Source: Pseudomonas sp. TNT3 | GTDB taxonomy: Bacteria; Pseudomonadota; Gammaproteobacteria; Pseudomonadales; Pseudomonadaceae | Direction: 5' to 3' | Assembly: GCF_010095445.2 (NCBI RefSeq) | Contig: NZ_WFGV02000052.1 | Span: 1-42,355 of the forward strand | DNA length: 42,355 nt | Shown: positions 35,090-42,355 of the stretch, one piece after another | Numbering within the stretch: the stretch's first letter is position 1 | How the letters are laid out: every line of letters begins with the position of its first letter | The notes under the pieces: model-generated | The model's input: the letters and a program-made list of their open reading frames with translations, nothing else | Databases searched by the model: none | Told to the model about the DNA's origin: nothing | Program-made: the position numbers and the translations under genes

Positions 35090-35716
35090 TCAGATCAGAT
35101 GATTGCGCTGGGCGAAATCCCTCAGGTGGACCAGCGAATCCACATTGAGTTTTTCAATCAAACGCGTTTTGTAGGTGCTGACGGTCTTGTGGCTCAGGTG
35201 CATTGCCTCGGCAATCGCCTTGTTGGTGGTCCCTTGGGCCAGGTGCAGGAAAATCGTCATCTCACGATCCGAGAGCTGATCGATGCGCTCCTTTTCACTG
35301 CGTTGCAACGCGCTCAACGCCACCGTATTGGACGGCAACTGGGCGAAATAGCTGTAGCCGGCCATCACCGCGTGCACGGCTTTGTGCAAATGCTGCAAGT
35401 CGTTTGACTTGGCAACGTACGCCGAAGCACCGGCGTGAATACAGCGGTCCTGAAAAAACGTCGGTTCCTGGGACGTAAAGACCAGCACCCGGCATCGCTC
35501 CGCACCGTCATGGATGCGCCGCAGTACTTCCAGACCATCGAGCGAAGGCATTGAAAGATCTAGAACCACCAGCTCCGGTTGGTGTTCACGGATCATCGGC
35601 ATGACTTCGTTACCGCTGCTTGCCTCGTGGATGCTTTGAAAGCCCTCCTGGCGAAGCACAAGTTTGACTGCGGCGCGAACCACCGGATGATCGTCCACAA
35701 TCAGCACTGACTTCAT
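35090..35716 (-). CDS. NarL/LuxR-type response regulator (RocA/EvgA/BvgA-like)
   Basis: This 208-aa protein has an N-terminal receiver with phosphoacceptor Asp53 (LVVLDLSMPSLDG), acidic pair DD8-9 and the conserved Lys in AYVAKSND, and a C-terminal LuxR HTH (QLSDREMTIFLHLAQGTTNKAIAEAMHLSHKTVSTYKTRLIEKL in two parts, about 144-190). The start MKSVLIVDD at 35716 follows AGGGAG. It is the first gene of a two-gene operon with the kinase at 31853-35089, stop and start codons touching. It equals its paralogue at 41317-41943 in length. Confidence 0.94.
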   Translation of the reverse strand: MKSVLIVDDHPVVRAAVKLVLRQEGFQSIHEASSGNEVMPMIREHQPELVVLDLSMPSLDGLEVLRRIHDGAERCRVLVFTSQEPTFFQDRCIHAGASAYVAKSNDLQHLHKAVHAVMAGYSYFAQLPSNTVALSALQRSEKERIDQLSDREMTIFLHLAQGTTNKAIAEAMHLSHKTVSTYKTRLIEKLNVDSLVHLRDFAQRNHLI

Positions 35717-35822
35717 GGCGTCTCCCTGTAATAAATGACGATATGCAATGAATGTCCACGAAGCAGGTCCCGGATCAACGCAACAGCTGCGCGAAAATTC
35801 TGGCATGTGCAAGGCAACGAAA

Positions 35823-36236
35823 CTACCTGACAGAAATGACAGTTCCGACGGACGGTAAGCGTGGATCTACGAGTGCCATGCATCGCTGGATCGACGAAAG
35901 ATCAGGCAATACCGCCAGGCTGACCTGGATTTTTTGTTGATCGCGCGCCGGGATCGGCGGCAACGCCGCACGCTGGCCGTCATAGATGAAGGCGTGACGA
36001 ACCTGAGGGTTGTCGCGGAAGAAATCGAGCAGATTCAGCGCGCCATTGGCCAGTGAGGCATTGATCACGACCAGATCGAAAGGCTCGCAGCCGTATTCGA
36101 TCAGCGTCAGCAATTCCTCGAGGTCATGCACCGGCGCGATGCAGTAGTAATTGAGTTGATTTAACAGTCGCTCGATTCTCATCCGCTGAAAATGCTGCGC
36201 GTCGGCAATCAGGATACGTAAGGCTTTGTTGGACAA
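35823..36236 (-). CDS. Degenerate receiver-domain protein
   Basis: This 137-aa protein is a stand-alone receiver fold (LRILIADAQHFQRMRIERLL..., FDLVVINASLANGALNLL). The phosphoacceptor Asp is replaced by Asn59 in VVINASL, only one acidic residue (Asp12) remains of the usual acidic pair, and no conserved Lys is evident, so it should not be phosphorylated normally. It may bind kinases or the HPt domains as a decoy or scaffold; this is inference. It lies 118 bp after the REC-EAL gene and 106 bp before a response regulator gene, with its own upstream palindrome at 36305-36318. Confidence 0.8.
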   Translation of the reverse strand: MSNKALRILIADAQHFQRMRIERLLNQLNYYCIAPVHDLEELLTLIEYGCEPFDLVVINASLANGALNLLDFFRDNPQVRHAFIYDGQRAALPPIPARDQQKIQVSLAVLPDLSSIQRCMALVDPRLPSVGTVISVR

Positions 36237-36304
36237 CGTGGGCCCCCAGCAGGGTGTCAGATTCGAGATGGCGCAAGGCTACGCATGAGCGCAAGTCCTT
36301 GATG

Positions 36305-36318
36305 TAGGATTTTTCCTA
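36305..36318. promoter_or_regulatory. TAGGA-N4-TCCTA palindrome upstream of the degenerate receiver gene
   Basis: TAGGATTTTTCCTA lies 69-82 bp before the degenerate receiver start. The same pattern occurs before the REC-EAL gene (37643-37656), suggesting a common operator, perhaps for the NarL-type regulators of this locus. Half-sites TTTCCTA match the heptamer I recall for BvgA. Confidence 0.5.
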
Positions 36319-36354
36319 AATGGCCCCTCCATTTATCCGGCCATAGGTAGGAGA

Positions 36355-37560
36355 TCAACGACGCATCGGTGATTCGCCGTGCAACTGCAGCCATCCAAGC
36401 AACGCTTCGCCACTCATCGGCTTTGCGTACCAGTAGCCTTGTCCTTGGGTGCATCCCAACGACATCAATTGCAGGCGTTGCGCGTCGGTCTCGATGCCCT
36501 CGATCACCACCGACATGCCCAGGGTTTCCCCCAGGGCCAGGGTGCTGCTGATGACCGCCCGGCATCGGGGTTCCAGGTCCAGCGTGCGGACGAACTCGGC
36601 ATCGAGCTTGATCTCGCTGAAGGGCAGCTGACACAGCCGTTGCAACGAGGAAAACCCGGCGCCGAAGTCGTCAATGGACAAACGACAGCCCATCATGCGC
36701 AGCCGTACCAGATTTTCCATGCTGATAGCGGGCGCCGCCAGCAGACCGCTCTCGGTCAGTTCGAAGGTCAGTCCGGAGCCAAACGCCGAATGCCTGGCCA
36801 GAATCTCGCGAATGCTGGCGGTCAGCTCGCTGCGGGCCAGTTGTGCGGCCTGAAGATTGAAGGCCATGTTCAAACAGAAGCCCCGACTTGCCGCTTCTTT
36901 CTGAAGGCTCAGCGCCTGGTCCAGTTGGGTAAACAGCAGCGAATCCATCAGCCCCTGCCCCTCCAGAATCGGCAAAAACACTGCCGGTGACAGCACACCG
37001 CGAACCGGATGCAACCATCGACTGAGCACCTCAACCCCACACACCTGCCCCGTGTGCAGATTAAATTTTGGCTGGTACCAGGACTGAATCTGACCCTCCG
37101 CAAGCGCGGCGCACACCTCCTCTTCGCTGGCCGATTGCACAAGACTTACCGGGACTGGCTCGACCATCGGGCTCCCCAGGTGCTTGTTCAGCAACTGCTC
37201 CAACAAGTGCGGATGCAGGGGTTTGCCAACGTCCCCGAGCAGTTTCAAACCCAGGAGGGAAACGATCTGGTGCACGGCACGGCGCAAGTCTGCCGACAGC
37301 GAACTGCTGATGATGATCGACTTGACCTGTCCCGACGCCCCCAGCCGCCGAAAGAACTCCAAACCGTCCATGCCCTCCAACTGCAGATCGCACAGGGCAA
37401 TGTCCACTGGGCCGACGTCCTTTAAAACAGCCAGCGCCTGGGCTCCATCGCTGGCCTCGAAGACCTCGCGACAGCCAGCTTGCTTGAGCATGTTCACCGC
37501 CACGGAGCGCTGAAAGCTATGGTCTTCGAGTACCAGAACACGGAGGGGCAGGCGGGTCAT
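36355..37560 (-). CDS. RocR-like response regulator, REC-EAL cyclic-di-GMP phosphodiesterase
   Basis: This 401-aa protein has a receiver domain (Asp58 in ALCDLQLEGMDG) and an EAL domain (about 155-395). Catalytic residues are all present: Glu177 in GVEVLSRW, Asn235 in AFNLQ, Glu267 in FELTESG, Asp297-Asp298 in IDDFGAG, Lys318 in IKLD, Glu354 in VIEGIET and Gln374 in QGQGY. The variant EVL and the segments VLEDHSFQR and RAVISSTLAL are as I recall for P. aeruginosa RocR, in which phosphorylation stimulates c-di-GMP hydrolysis. It should be active. It sits between two kinase/regulator pairs and is preceded by two palindromic sites; RocR is known to compete for the RocS1 phosphorelay. Confidence 0.93.
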   Translation of the reverse strand: MTRLPLRVLVLEDHSFQRSVAVNMLKQAGCREVFEASDGAQALAVLKDVGPVDIALCDLQLEGMDGLEFFRRLGASGQVKSIIISSSLSADLRRAVHQIVSLLGLKLLGDVGKPLHPHLLEQLLNKHLGSPMVEPVPVSLVQSASEEEVCAALAEGQIQSWYQPKFNLHTGQVCGVEVLSRWLHPVRGVLSPAVFLPILEGQGLMDSLLFTQLDQALSLQKEAASRGFCLNMAFNLQAAQLARSELTASIREILARHSAFGSGLTFELTESGLLAAPAISMENLVRLRMMGCRLSIDDFGAGFSSLQRLCQLPFSEIKLDAEFVRTLDLEPRCRAVISSTLALGETLGMSVVIEGIETDAQRLQLMSLGCTQGQGYWYAKPMSGEALLGWLQLHGESPMRR

Positions 37561-37621
37561 GACATCTCGGCTCGTCTTGGGAGGGAGCGACGATTATCCG
37601 GAAATGAACGAAGGCGTTATT

Positions 37622-37656
37622 TAGGAAATATCCCAAATCGTGTAGGAAATTTCCTA
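37622..37656. promoter_or_regulatory. Two TAGGA-N4-TCCTA-type sites upstream of the REC-EAL gene
   Basis: TAGGAAATTTCCTA (37643-37656) is a perfect 14-bp palindrome. TAGGAAATATCCCA (37622-37635) is a one-mismatch version; their centres are 21 bp apart, two helical turns. They lie 62-96 bp before the REC-EAL start. Confidence 0.6.
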
Positions 37657-37692
37657 AATTACAGGAGTGAACATTCTTCAGATGCCTTGCGA

Positions 37693-40600
37693 TCACGCCA
37701 GGCGCTGGGCCAATCGGTCCATCGCCTGATGCAACGCGTCAACCGCTTCAGTCAATTGCCCGGGGTTCACCCCGTCGCAAGCGGCCTCCAGGGATTCGCA
37801 GGCGTCAATCAAGGCATGAGCCTTGATGATCCGCGCCCCGCCTTTGACCCGATGGGCCAGATTCGCCAGACCCGGCACATCGTGCTGGGTGAACAGTCGC
37901 ATCAACCGCGCCATGTCCTCGTCGTTGCTGGCAGACAAGTCATCCAGCAGGCGCTTGATCGACGCATCGTCACCCCGGGTCAGCTGATGAAGACCACTCA
38001 GGTCAATTTCATCCGACAGCTCGCAGGACGCGGTCCCGATGGACGCACCGGTATTGATCGGGATCAGGCTGGCCAGCCGATCCCTGAGGTCTTCCAGACT
38101 GATTGGCTTGAACAGGCAGTCATCCATTCCCGCCAACTGGCAGCGCTGCTTTTCCTCGGGTTGCGCATTGGCGGTAAAGCCGAGAATCAAACCCGGCGCC
38201 AGGCCGCGTGCAACTTCTTCGGCACGGATTGTCCGGGTCAGCTCATACCCGCTCATGATCGGCATGTTGCAATCGGTGATGACCACGTCGAAGGATTCAC
38301 TGCGCCAGGCGCGCAATCCCTGGACACCGTCTTCGGCGTCCCTGACCCGATGGCCGAGGTAACTCAATTGCTGGGACAGCACCAACCGATTGGCCGGGTA
38401 ATCGTCGACCACCAGGATGTGCAGCGCACGGCTGGACGTTGCGGGCTCGACCGGCGCCGCCGCGGGCTCATTCGAGGGCATCAGCATCGGTACGTCGAGC
38501 ACAATGTCGACCTGCGTCCCCTGCCCCACCACGCTCGACAGGGTCAATTGGCCACCCATCATCTCGCACAGCGTGCGACTGATGACCAGTCCCAGTCCGG
38601 AGCCGCTGCGGGCCGATTGAGGATTGTTGCTGGCCTGGGTGAACGGGCTGAACAAGCGTTGCTGATCGTCGTCGGAAATGCCGATGCCGGTGTCGGCGAC
38701 TTGCAGGCACACGGTCAGGCGCTGCGCGTCCGCCCCGGTTTGAACCTTGACCCGCAGCCGGACCTCGCCTCGCTCGGTAAACTTGATGGCGTTGCTTAAC
38801 AGGTTGGAGACAATCTGCTTGAACCGCAGCGGATCGATCAGCACATCGCGATGGGCCCCGAGGTCCAGTTCAAGTATCAGACGCAACTGTTTTTGCCGCG
38901 CCAGTCCTTCGAAAATACGCGCCACCGAAGTCACCAGCTCACCCAGGTTGGCGCGCTCGGGTGTCAGGGACAGATGGTCGGACTCGATGCGCGACACGTC
39001 AAGAATATCGCCAATCAGATCGAGCAAACTCCGCGCCGCGCCAGACGCGACTTCAATTGCAAAGCGGTCCGTCACACCTTCGTCAGCCTTTTTCATCGCC
39101 AGCTCAAGCATGCCGATCACTGCATTCATCGGCGTGCGGATTTCATGGCTCATGGTCGCCAGGAACGTGGTCTTCGCGCGATTGGCATCATCGGCCTCAT
39201 CCTTGGCTTCATGCAGCGCCTGCACCAGGCGCTGACGTTCACTGATGTCAATCCAGCCGCCGATCAACCCGCTCACTTCGCCATTGCTGGCGCGATACGG
39301 CAGCATCCAGTGGTAGATGGTCAGCACGTTTGCGCCCAAGGTCAGCTGGCGGTCCTGTACCCGAGGCAGGCCGTCCTTCATGACCTGCAGATAGTCCTCG
39401 TGATAAACCGCAGCCTCTTGCACGCTTTTGAACATGCCCTCGATAACGGTCTTGCCAACGACGACATCCCGCTCGATCCCGAACACCTCCAGATAGCCCG
39501 TATTGCAGATCAACAACCGACCTTCACGATCCCGCACATAAATCGGATGGGGCGTACCGTCGATCAGGACGCGCATGAATTCCAGCTGATCGCTGAGTGC
39601 GACTTCTGCCTGTCGACGCTTGGCGATCAGCTGTCGCAGGTAAGCAATCCAGCCCAGCGCCAACAACAGCAACACGGCCGCCAACGCAAAGCCCTGAATG
39701 ATTGCTGCGCGGTGACGCAGCCAATAACTGTCATCGACCACCACCTCGCTGCGCCAGCGATTGGACAGCTCGTCCAGCTCCTCCGGGGGAATGCTCAGCA
39801 GCGTCTTGTCGAGAATCGAGTACAGCTCAGGGGCATTGCGGGCCATGGCGAAACCGATGCGGGCCGAACCGGTGCCGACCGTGCTGGTGACGTGCAGCCG
39901 ATCGCGAAACTGCCGGGAAATCATGTAGCGCGCGGTGATCAGCGCATTGACTGCGCCATCCGCCTTATCGTTGGCGACCATGGTCATGGCCTGCTCGGCG
40001 TTGTCGGCATCGATCAACCGGATCGCCGGATACTGCTCCATCAACAGGCTTCGTACCGGTGTGCCGCGAATCACCGCCAGGCGTTTGCCGTTCATCTCGT
40101 CGAGCGTCGCGGGACTGCCAGTGCCCATGCGGGTGACCAGCACATGGGGCGTGCTTAGGTAGGGGCGAGTAAACCGCAGCGACTTCTCGCGCTCGGCACT
40201 GGGGGTCAGGCTGATCAACAGGTCGGCCTGACCGGTCTCGACCTGCTTGATCAGCTCAGGGACCGTCTGCAGCCGCTGGATATCGAATTTCAGCCCGGTG
40301 CGCAGCGACACCTTCGCCAGGACATCGGCGCCGAGACCGCGAAACTTGCCATCCTGGCCGTAGAACGACAGGGGCAGGAAACTTTCATCGATGGCCACTC
40401 TGATGCGCGGATGCTGGTCCATCCAACGCTGTTCGGCGGTACTGAATTTCAACGCATGGAGGCCAGTCATGTCCGCACCGCCAGCGCTCCAGCGACGCAG
40501 GATGGTCAAGTGTTCACTGGCCGGAATAACCGCCAGGGCGGCATTGACGATCCGCAGCAGACGCTGGTTGTCCCGGTGCATGGAGAAAGCGAAATCGTGC

Positions 40601-41316
40601 ACCTGCGTATCGAGAAAGCCCGCCAGTTGGACGTTGTTCAGGTAGTTTTTGTTGATCAGGTAGTTGGCACTGATGGAGTCGCCCAGATAGACATCGGCCG
40701 TGCCGAAGGCCACGGCGCCAATCGCGCTCAAGGTCGAGGGGTACAGTTGCAAACGGGCATGGGGGAAGTGCGCCTTGACGGCTTCAGGCGGCAGGTAGTG
40801 ATACAGCATCGCCACCTGCTTGCCAGCCAGGTCAGGTGTCAGCGTCTGGTTGTCCTCTGTCCGGGTCACCAGCGTCGGCTGGTCGTCGGCGTAGGCGCTG
40901 GACATCATCAGCTCAGGGTCGGCCGCCTCGAAATCGTTGGACGTGCCGAGCAAGTCCACTTCACCGAGCTTGGTTGCACGAACCACATCAGCGCGCGAAT
41001 CGTAGCGACGGACCTCGACGCGTACCTGCAGTAACCCGGCCAGCAACGCGGCGTAATCGGCGGTCAGGCCTTCATAGTCCCGCCCGGTGCCCGTGATGCC
41101 AAACGGCGGGTAATCCGGCGCCGACGCGCCCAACAGCAACGTGCCCTTGGCGCGCAACCACTCCCTGTCGCCCTCGTCGAGCACCACGCTGTAACCATCG
41201 ACCTGCGACCGCCCCAGTACCTGCAACGTTTGCGCTGGCATGGTCGCGTTCGCCACCGCATTCAACGCGCCAGACAGCAGAAGCACGACCAGCCATTTTC
41301 CAAAGGTCATGTGCAT
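37693..41316 (-). CDS. RocS/EvgS/BvgS-like unorthodox hybrid sensor histidine kinase (with PAS domain)
   Basis: This 1207-aa protein has a signal peptide (1-24), two periplasmic binding-protein domains (about 55-275 and 295-530), a membrane helix (about 541-560), a PAS domain (about 580-695; LIDGTPHPIYVRDREGRLLI), HisKA (His724), HATPase (NLLSNAIKF; DTGIGIS; GSGLGL), a receiver (Asp1015 in ITDCNMP) and an HPt domain (His1155 in LAHRVKGGA). Its periplasmic half lines up with the kinase at 31853-35089 almost without gaps (SAPDYPPF and YWLRHR at the same residue numbers), so the two arose by duplication; PAS accounts for the 127-residue shift. Its ATG follows the upstream regulator stop directly. 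Confidence 0.95.
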   Translation of the reverse strand: MHMTFGKWLVVLLLSGALNAVANATMPAQTLQVLGRSQVDGYSVVLDEGDREWLRAKGTLLLGASAPDYPPFGITGTGRDYEGLTADYAALLAGLLQVRVEVRRYDSRADVVRATKLGEVDLLGTSNDFEAADPELMMSSAYADDQPTLVTRTEDNQTLTPDLAGKQVAMLYHYLPPEAVKAHFPHARLQLYPSTLSAIGAVAFGTADVYLGDSISANYLINKNYLNNVQLAGFLDTQVHDFAFSMHRDNQRLLRIVNAALAVIPASEHLTILRRWSAGGADMTGLHALKFSTAEQRWMDQHPRIRVAIDESFLPLSFYGQDGKFRGLGADVLAKVSLRTGLKFDIQRLQTVPELIKQVETGQADLLISLTPSAEREKSLRFTRPYLSTPHVLVTRMGTGSPATLDEMNGKRLAVIRGTPVRSLLMEQYPAIRLIDADNAEQAMTMVANDKADGAVNALITARYMISRQFRDRLHVTSTVGTGSARIGFAMARNAPELYSILDKTLLSIPPEELDELSNRWRSEVVVDDSYWLRHRAAIIQGFALAAVLLLLALGWIAYLRQLIAKRRQAEVALSDQLEFMRVLIDGTPHPIYVRDREGRLLICNTGYLEVFGIERDVVVGKTVIEGMFKSVQEAAVYHEDYLQVMKDGLPRVQDRQLTLGANVLTIYHWMLPYRASNGEVSGLIGGWIDISERQRLVQALHEAKDEADDANRAKTTFLATMSHEIRTPMNAVIGMLELAMKKADEGVTDRFAIEVASGAARSLLDLIGDILDVSRIESDHLSLTPERANLGELVTSVARIFEGLARQKQLRLILELDLGAHRDVLIDPLRFKQIVSNLLSNAIKFTERGEVRLRVKVQTGADAQRLTVCLQVADTGIGISDDDQQRLFSPFTQASNNPQSARSGSGLGLVISRTLCEMMGGQLTLSSVVGQGTQVDIVLDVPMLMPSNEPAAAPVEPATSSRALHILVVDDYPANRLVLSQQLSYLGHRVRDAEDGVQGLRAWRSESFDVVITDCNMPIMSGYELTRTIRAEEVARGLAPGLILGFTANAQPEEKQRCQLAGMDDCLFKPISLEDLRDRLASLIPINTGASIGTASCELSDEIDLSGLHQLTRGDDASIKRLLDDLSASNDEDMARLMRLFTQHDVPGLANLAHRVKGGARIIKAHALIDACESLEAACDGVNPGQLTEAVDALHQAMDRLAQRLA

Positions 41317-41943
41317 TCAGATCAACTGGTTGCGTTTGGCAAAATCGGCGAGGTAGACCACGGACTTCACGTTGAGTTTTTCGATCAGGCGCGTCTTGTA
41401 GGTGCTGATGGTTTTAGTACTCAGGAACATGGCCTCGCTGATTTCCTTGTTACTCATGCCGTTGGACAGTTGCTGCAAGATCATCAGCTCCCGGTCGGAC
41501 AGGCTCTGGATCAGTTCCACGTCAGTGGCCCGGGTATCACTGCTGCGCACGGAACTGGCTGGCAGGTAGGGAAAAAAGGTATAGCCGGTCATCACGGCCT
41601 TGATCGCCTTGACCAGTTCGTTGAGGTCATCGGTTTTGGAGACATAGCCGGCGGCTCCGGCTTTCATGCAGCGCATGGCGTAGAAAATCGCCGGCTGCGA
41701 GGTGAGTACGATGATCCTGGTGTGCTTTTTCAGTGTCATGATCCGGCTGATGACTTCGAGCCCGTCAAGCCTGGGCATGGCGATGTCCAGCATGATCAAG
41801 TCCGGTGTGTGTTCGCGCGCCATTTGCACAGCATCAGCACCGTTGTCCGCCTCGGCGACAACCTCGATGTTTTCCTGTTGCAGGAGCATCTTGACCGATG
41901 CCCGAATGAACGGGTGATCGTCTACCACCATCGCTTTGACCAT
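41317..41943 (-). CDS. NarL/LuxR-type response regulator (RocA/EvgA/BvgA-like), second copy
   Basis: This 208-aa protein has a receiver (Asp53 in IMLDIAMPRLDG, acidic pair DD8-9, Lys in GYVSKTDD) and a C-terminal LuxR HTH with SNKEISEAMFLSTKTISTYKTRLIEKL. It starts at ATG 41943 (MVKAMVVDD) after GCAGAGG; an upstream Met at 42159 would add low-quality residues from the repeat region. Same length and layout as the regulator at 35090-35716. It is paired with the PAS-containing kinase, stop and start codons adjacent. Confidence 0.94.
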   Translation of the reverse strand: MVKAMVVDDHPFIRASVKMLLQQENIEVVAEADNGADAVQMAREHTPDLIMLDIAMPRLDGLEVISRIMTLKKHTRIIVLTSQPAIFYAMRCMKAGAAGYVSKTDDLNELVKAIKAVMTGYTFFPYLPASSVRSSDTRATDVELIQSLSDRELMILQQLSNGMSNKEISEAMFLSTKTISTYKTRLIEKLNVKSVVYLADFAKRNQLI

Positions 41944-42051
41944 AGGAACCTCTGCAAGACATGGCGGGCATTGTAGCAAGGGCGACTTCCTGCCGGCGCG
42001 TGGCGTTCTTGGGCTGTGACGCGATGATTGGTGGGGAGGCCTCAGATCAAT

Positions 42052-42155
42052 TGCAGGAGCAACGCTTGCTCGCGATGGCGCCCTGCCAGCCGACGAGTAT
42101 TTCCCTGATGCAACCGGATCAAACTGTAGGAGTGAGCCTGCTCGCGATGGCGGCT
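42052..42155 (+). repeat. Two tandem REP units
   Basis: REP cores start at 42052 (diverged) and 42125, 73 bp apart, with the linker CCCTGATGCAACCGGATCAA. They lead into composite repeat copy E, as at 2121-2220 before copy A. Confidence 0.75.
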
Positions 42156-42158
42156 TCA

Positions 42159-42355
42159 TTGGCGGTGAGACTGTTGCTGGTGTACATATCCATTCCTGCG
42201 GTCACGGCGGCTATTGGTTTCGCTTTTACAGCGAGTCACTTGGAAAAGCCCCAAGTAACCAAAGGCTCTTGCCCCTTTCGTCCGGTGCCTCGCCTGGGCT
42301 CGGCATACCCTCGCTCCGGTCCTGCTCCGTGGGCCCGCCGCGATCGGCCATCCCT
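42159..42355 (+). repeat. Composite intergenic repeat core, copy E (cut by window edge)
   Basis: TTGGCGGTGAGA, TGTACATATCCATTCCTGCG, TTTACAGCGAGTCACTT and GGCTCTTGCCCCTTTCGTCC match copies A-C in the forward orientation. The element runs off the right edge. Confidence 0.85.

Overview
This 42.4 kb window is high-GC chromosomal DNA that looks like Pseudomonas, most likely the P. fluorescens group. The evidence is the paa gene order with its own OprD-type porin and PaaL permease, many Pseudomonas-type REP repeats (core like GAGCCTGCTCGCGAT), a DUF6124-family small protein, and a RocSAR-like signalling locus. No rRNA, tRNA, CRISPR array, transposase or phage structural gene was found.

Region 1 (1-12.8 kb, + strand) is aerobic phenylacetate catabolism. 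It holds the end of a PaaJ-type thiolase, PaaK (CoA ligase), the ring-epoxidase genes paaABCDE, a DUF485 protein coupled to the PaaL symporter, an OprD-family porin and the bifunctional PaaZ. Together they give outer-membrane entry, inner-membrane uptake, CoA activation, ring epoxidation, ring cleavage and the final thiolysis. A 1.4 kb repeat-filled gap separates paaK from paaA. A well-formed sigma-70-like promoter with flanking 10-bp inverted arms lies just before paaA.

Region 2 (12.8-18.5 kb) is a probable small catabolic locus. A PotF-like binding protein, a class III aminotransferase and a LuxR-type regulator lie on the minus strand, divergent from a crotonase-fold isomerase/hydratase and a thiolase with an altered NEAF motif.

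Region 3 (18.7-23 kb) has two small Pseudomonas proteins, then a visibly AT-rich insert: an XRE-type regulator overlapping a YhhQ-type queuosine-precursor transporter with an unexplained N-terminal domain, convergent with queC. I read this as an accessory, probably transferred, 7-deazaguanine cassette. About 1 kb of composite repeats follows.

Region 4 (23.1-31.9 kb) is ordinary accessory metabolism and transport: an EmrAB-type efflux pair, an AhpD-like protein, an MscS channel fused to a cyclic-nucleotide-binding domain, a YcaC hydrolase, a pirin with a divergent LysR regulator, and a DkgB-type aldo-keto reductase.

Region 5 (31.9-41.9 kb, all minus strand) is a duplicated RocSA/EvgSA-like phosphorelay. 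It has two NarL-type response regulators, each directly followed by a giant hybrid kinase with two periplasmic binding-protein domains; between the pairs lie a RocR-like REC-EAL phosphodiesterase and a degenerate receiver. Palindromes of the form TAGGA-N4-TCCTA precede the EAL gene and the degenerate receiver, suggesting a shared operator.

A composite repeat (a ~320-350 bp core with a tandem REP array of ~72 bp period, always on the same side) occurs at 2.2 kb, 2.8 kb, 22.4 kb and 42.2 kb.
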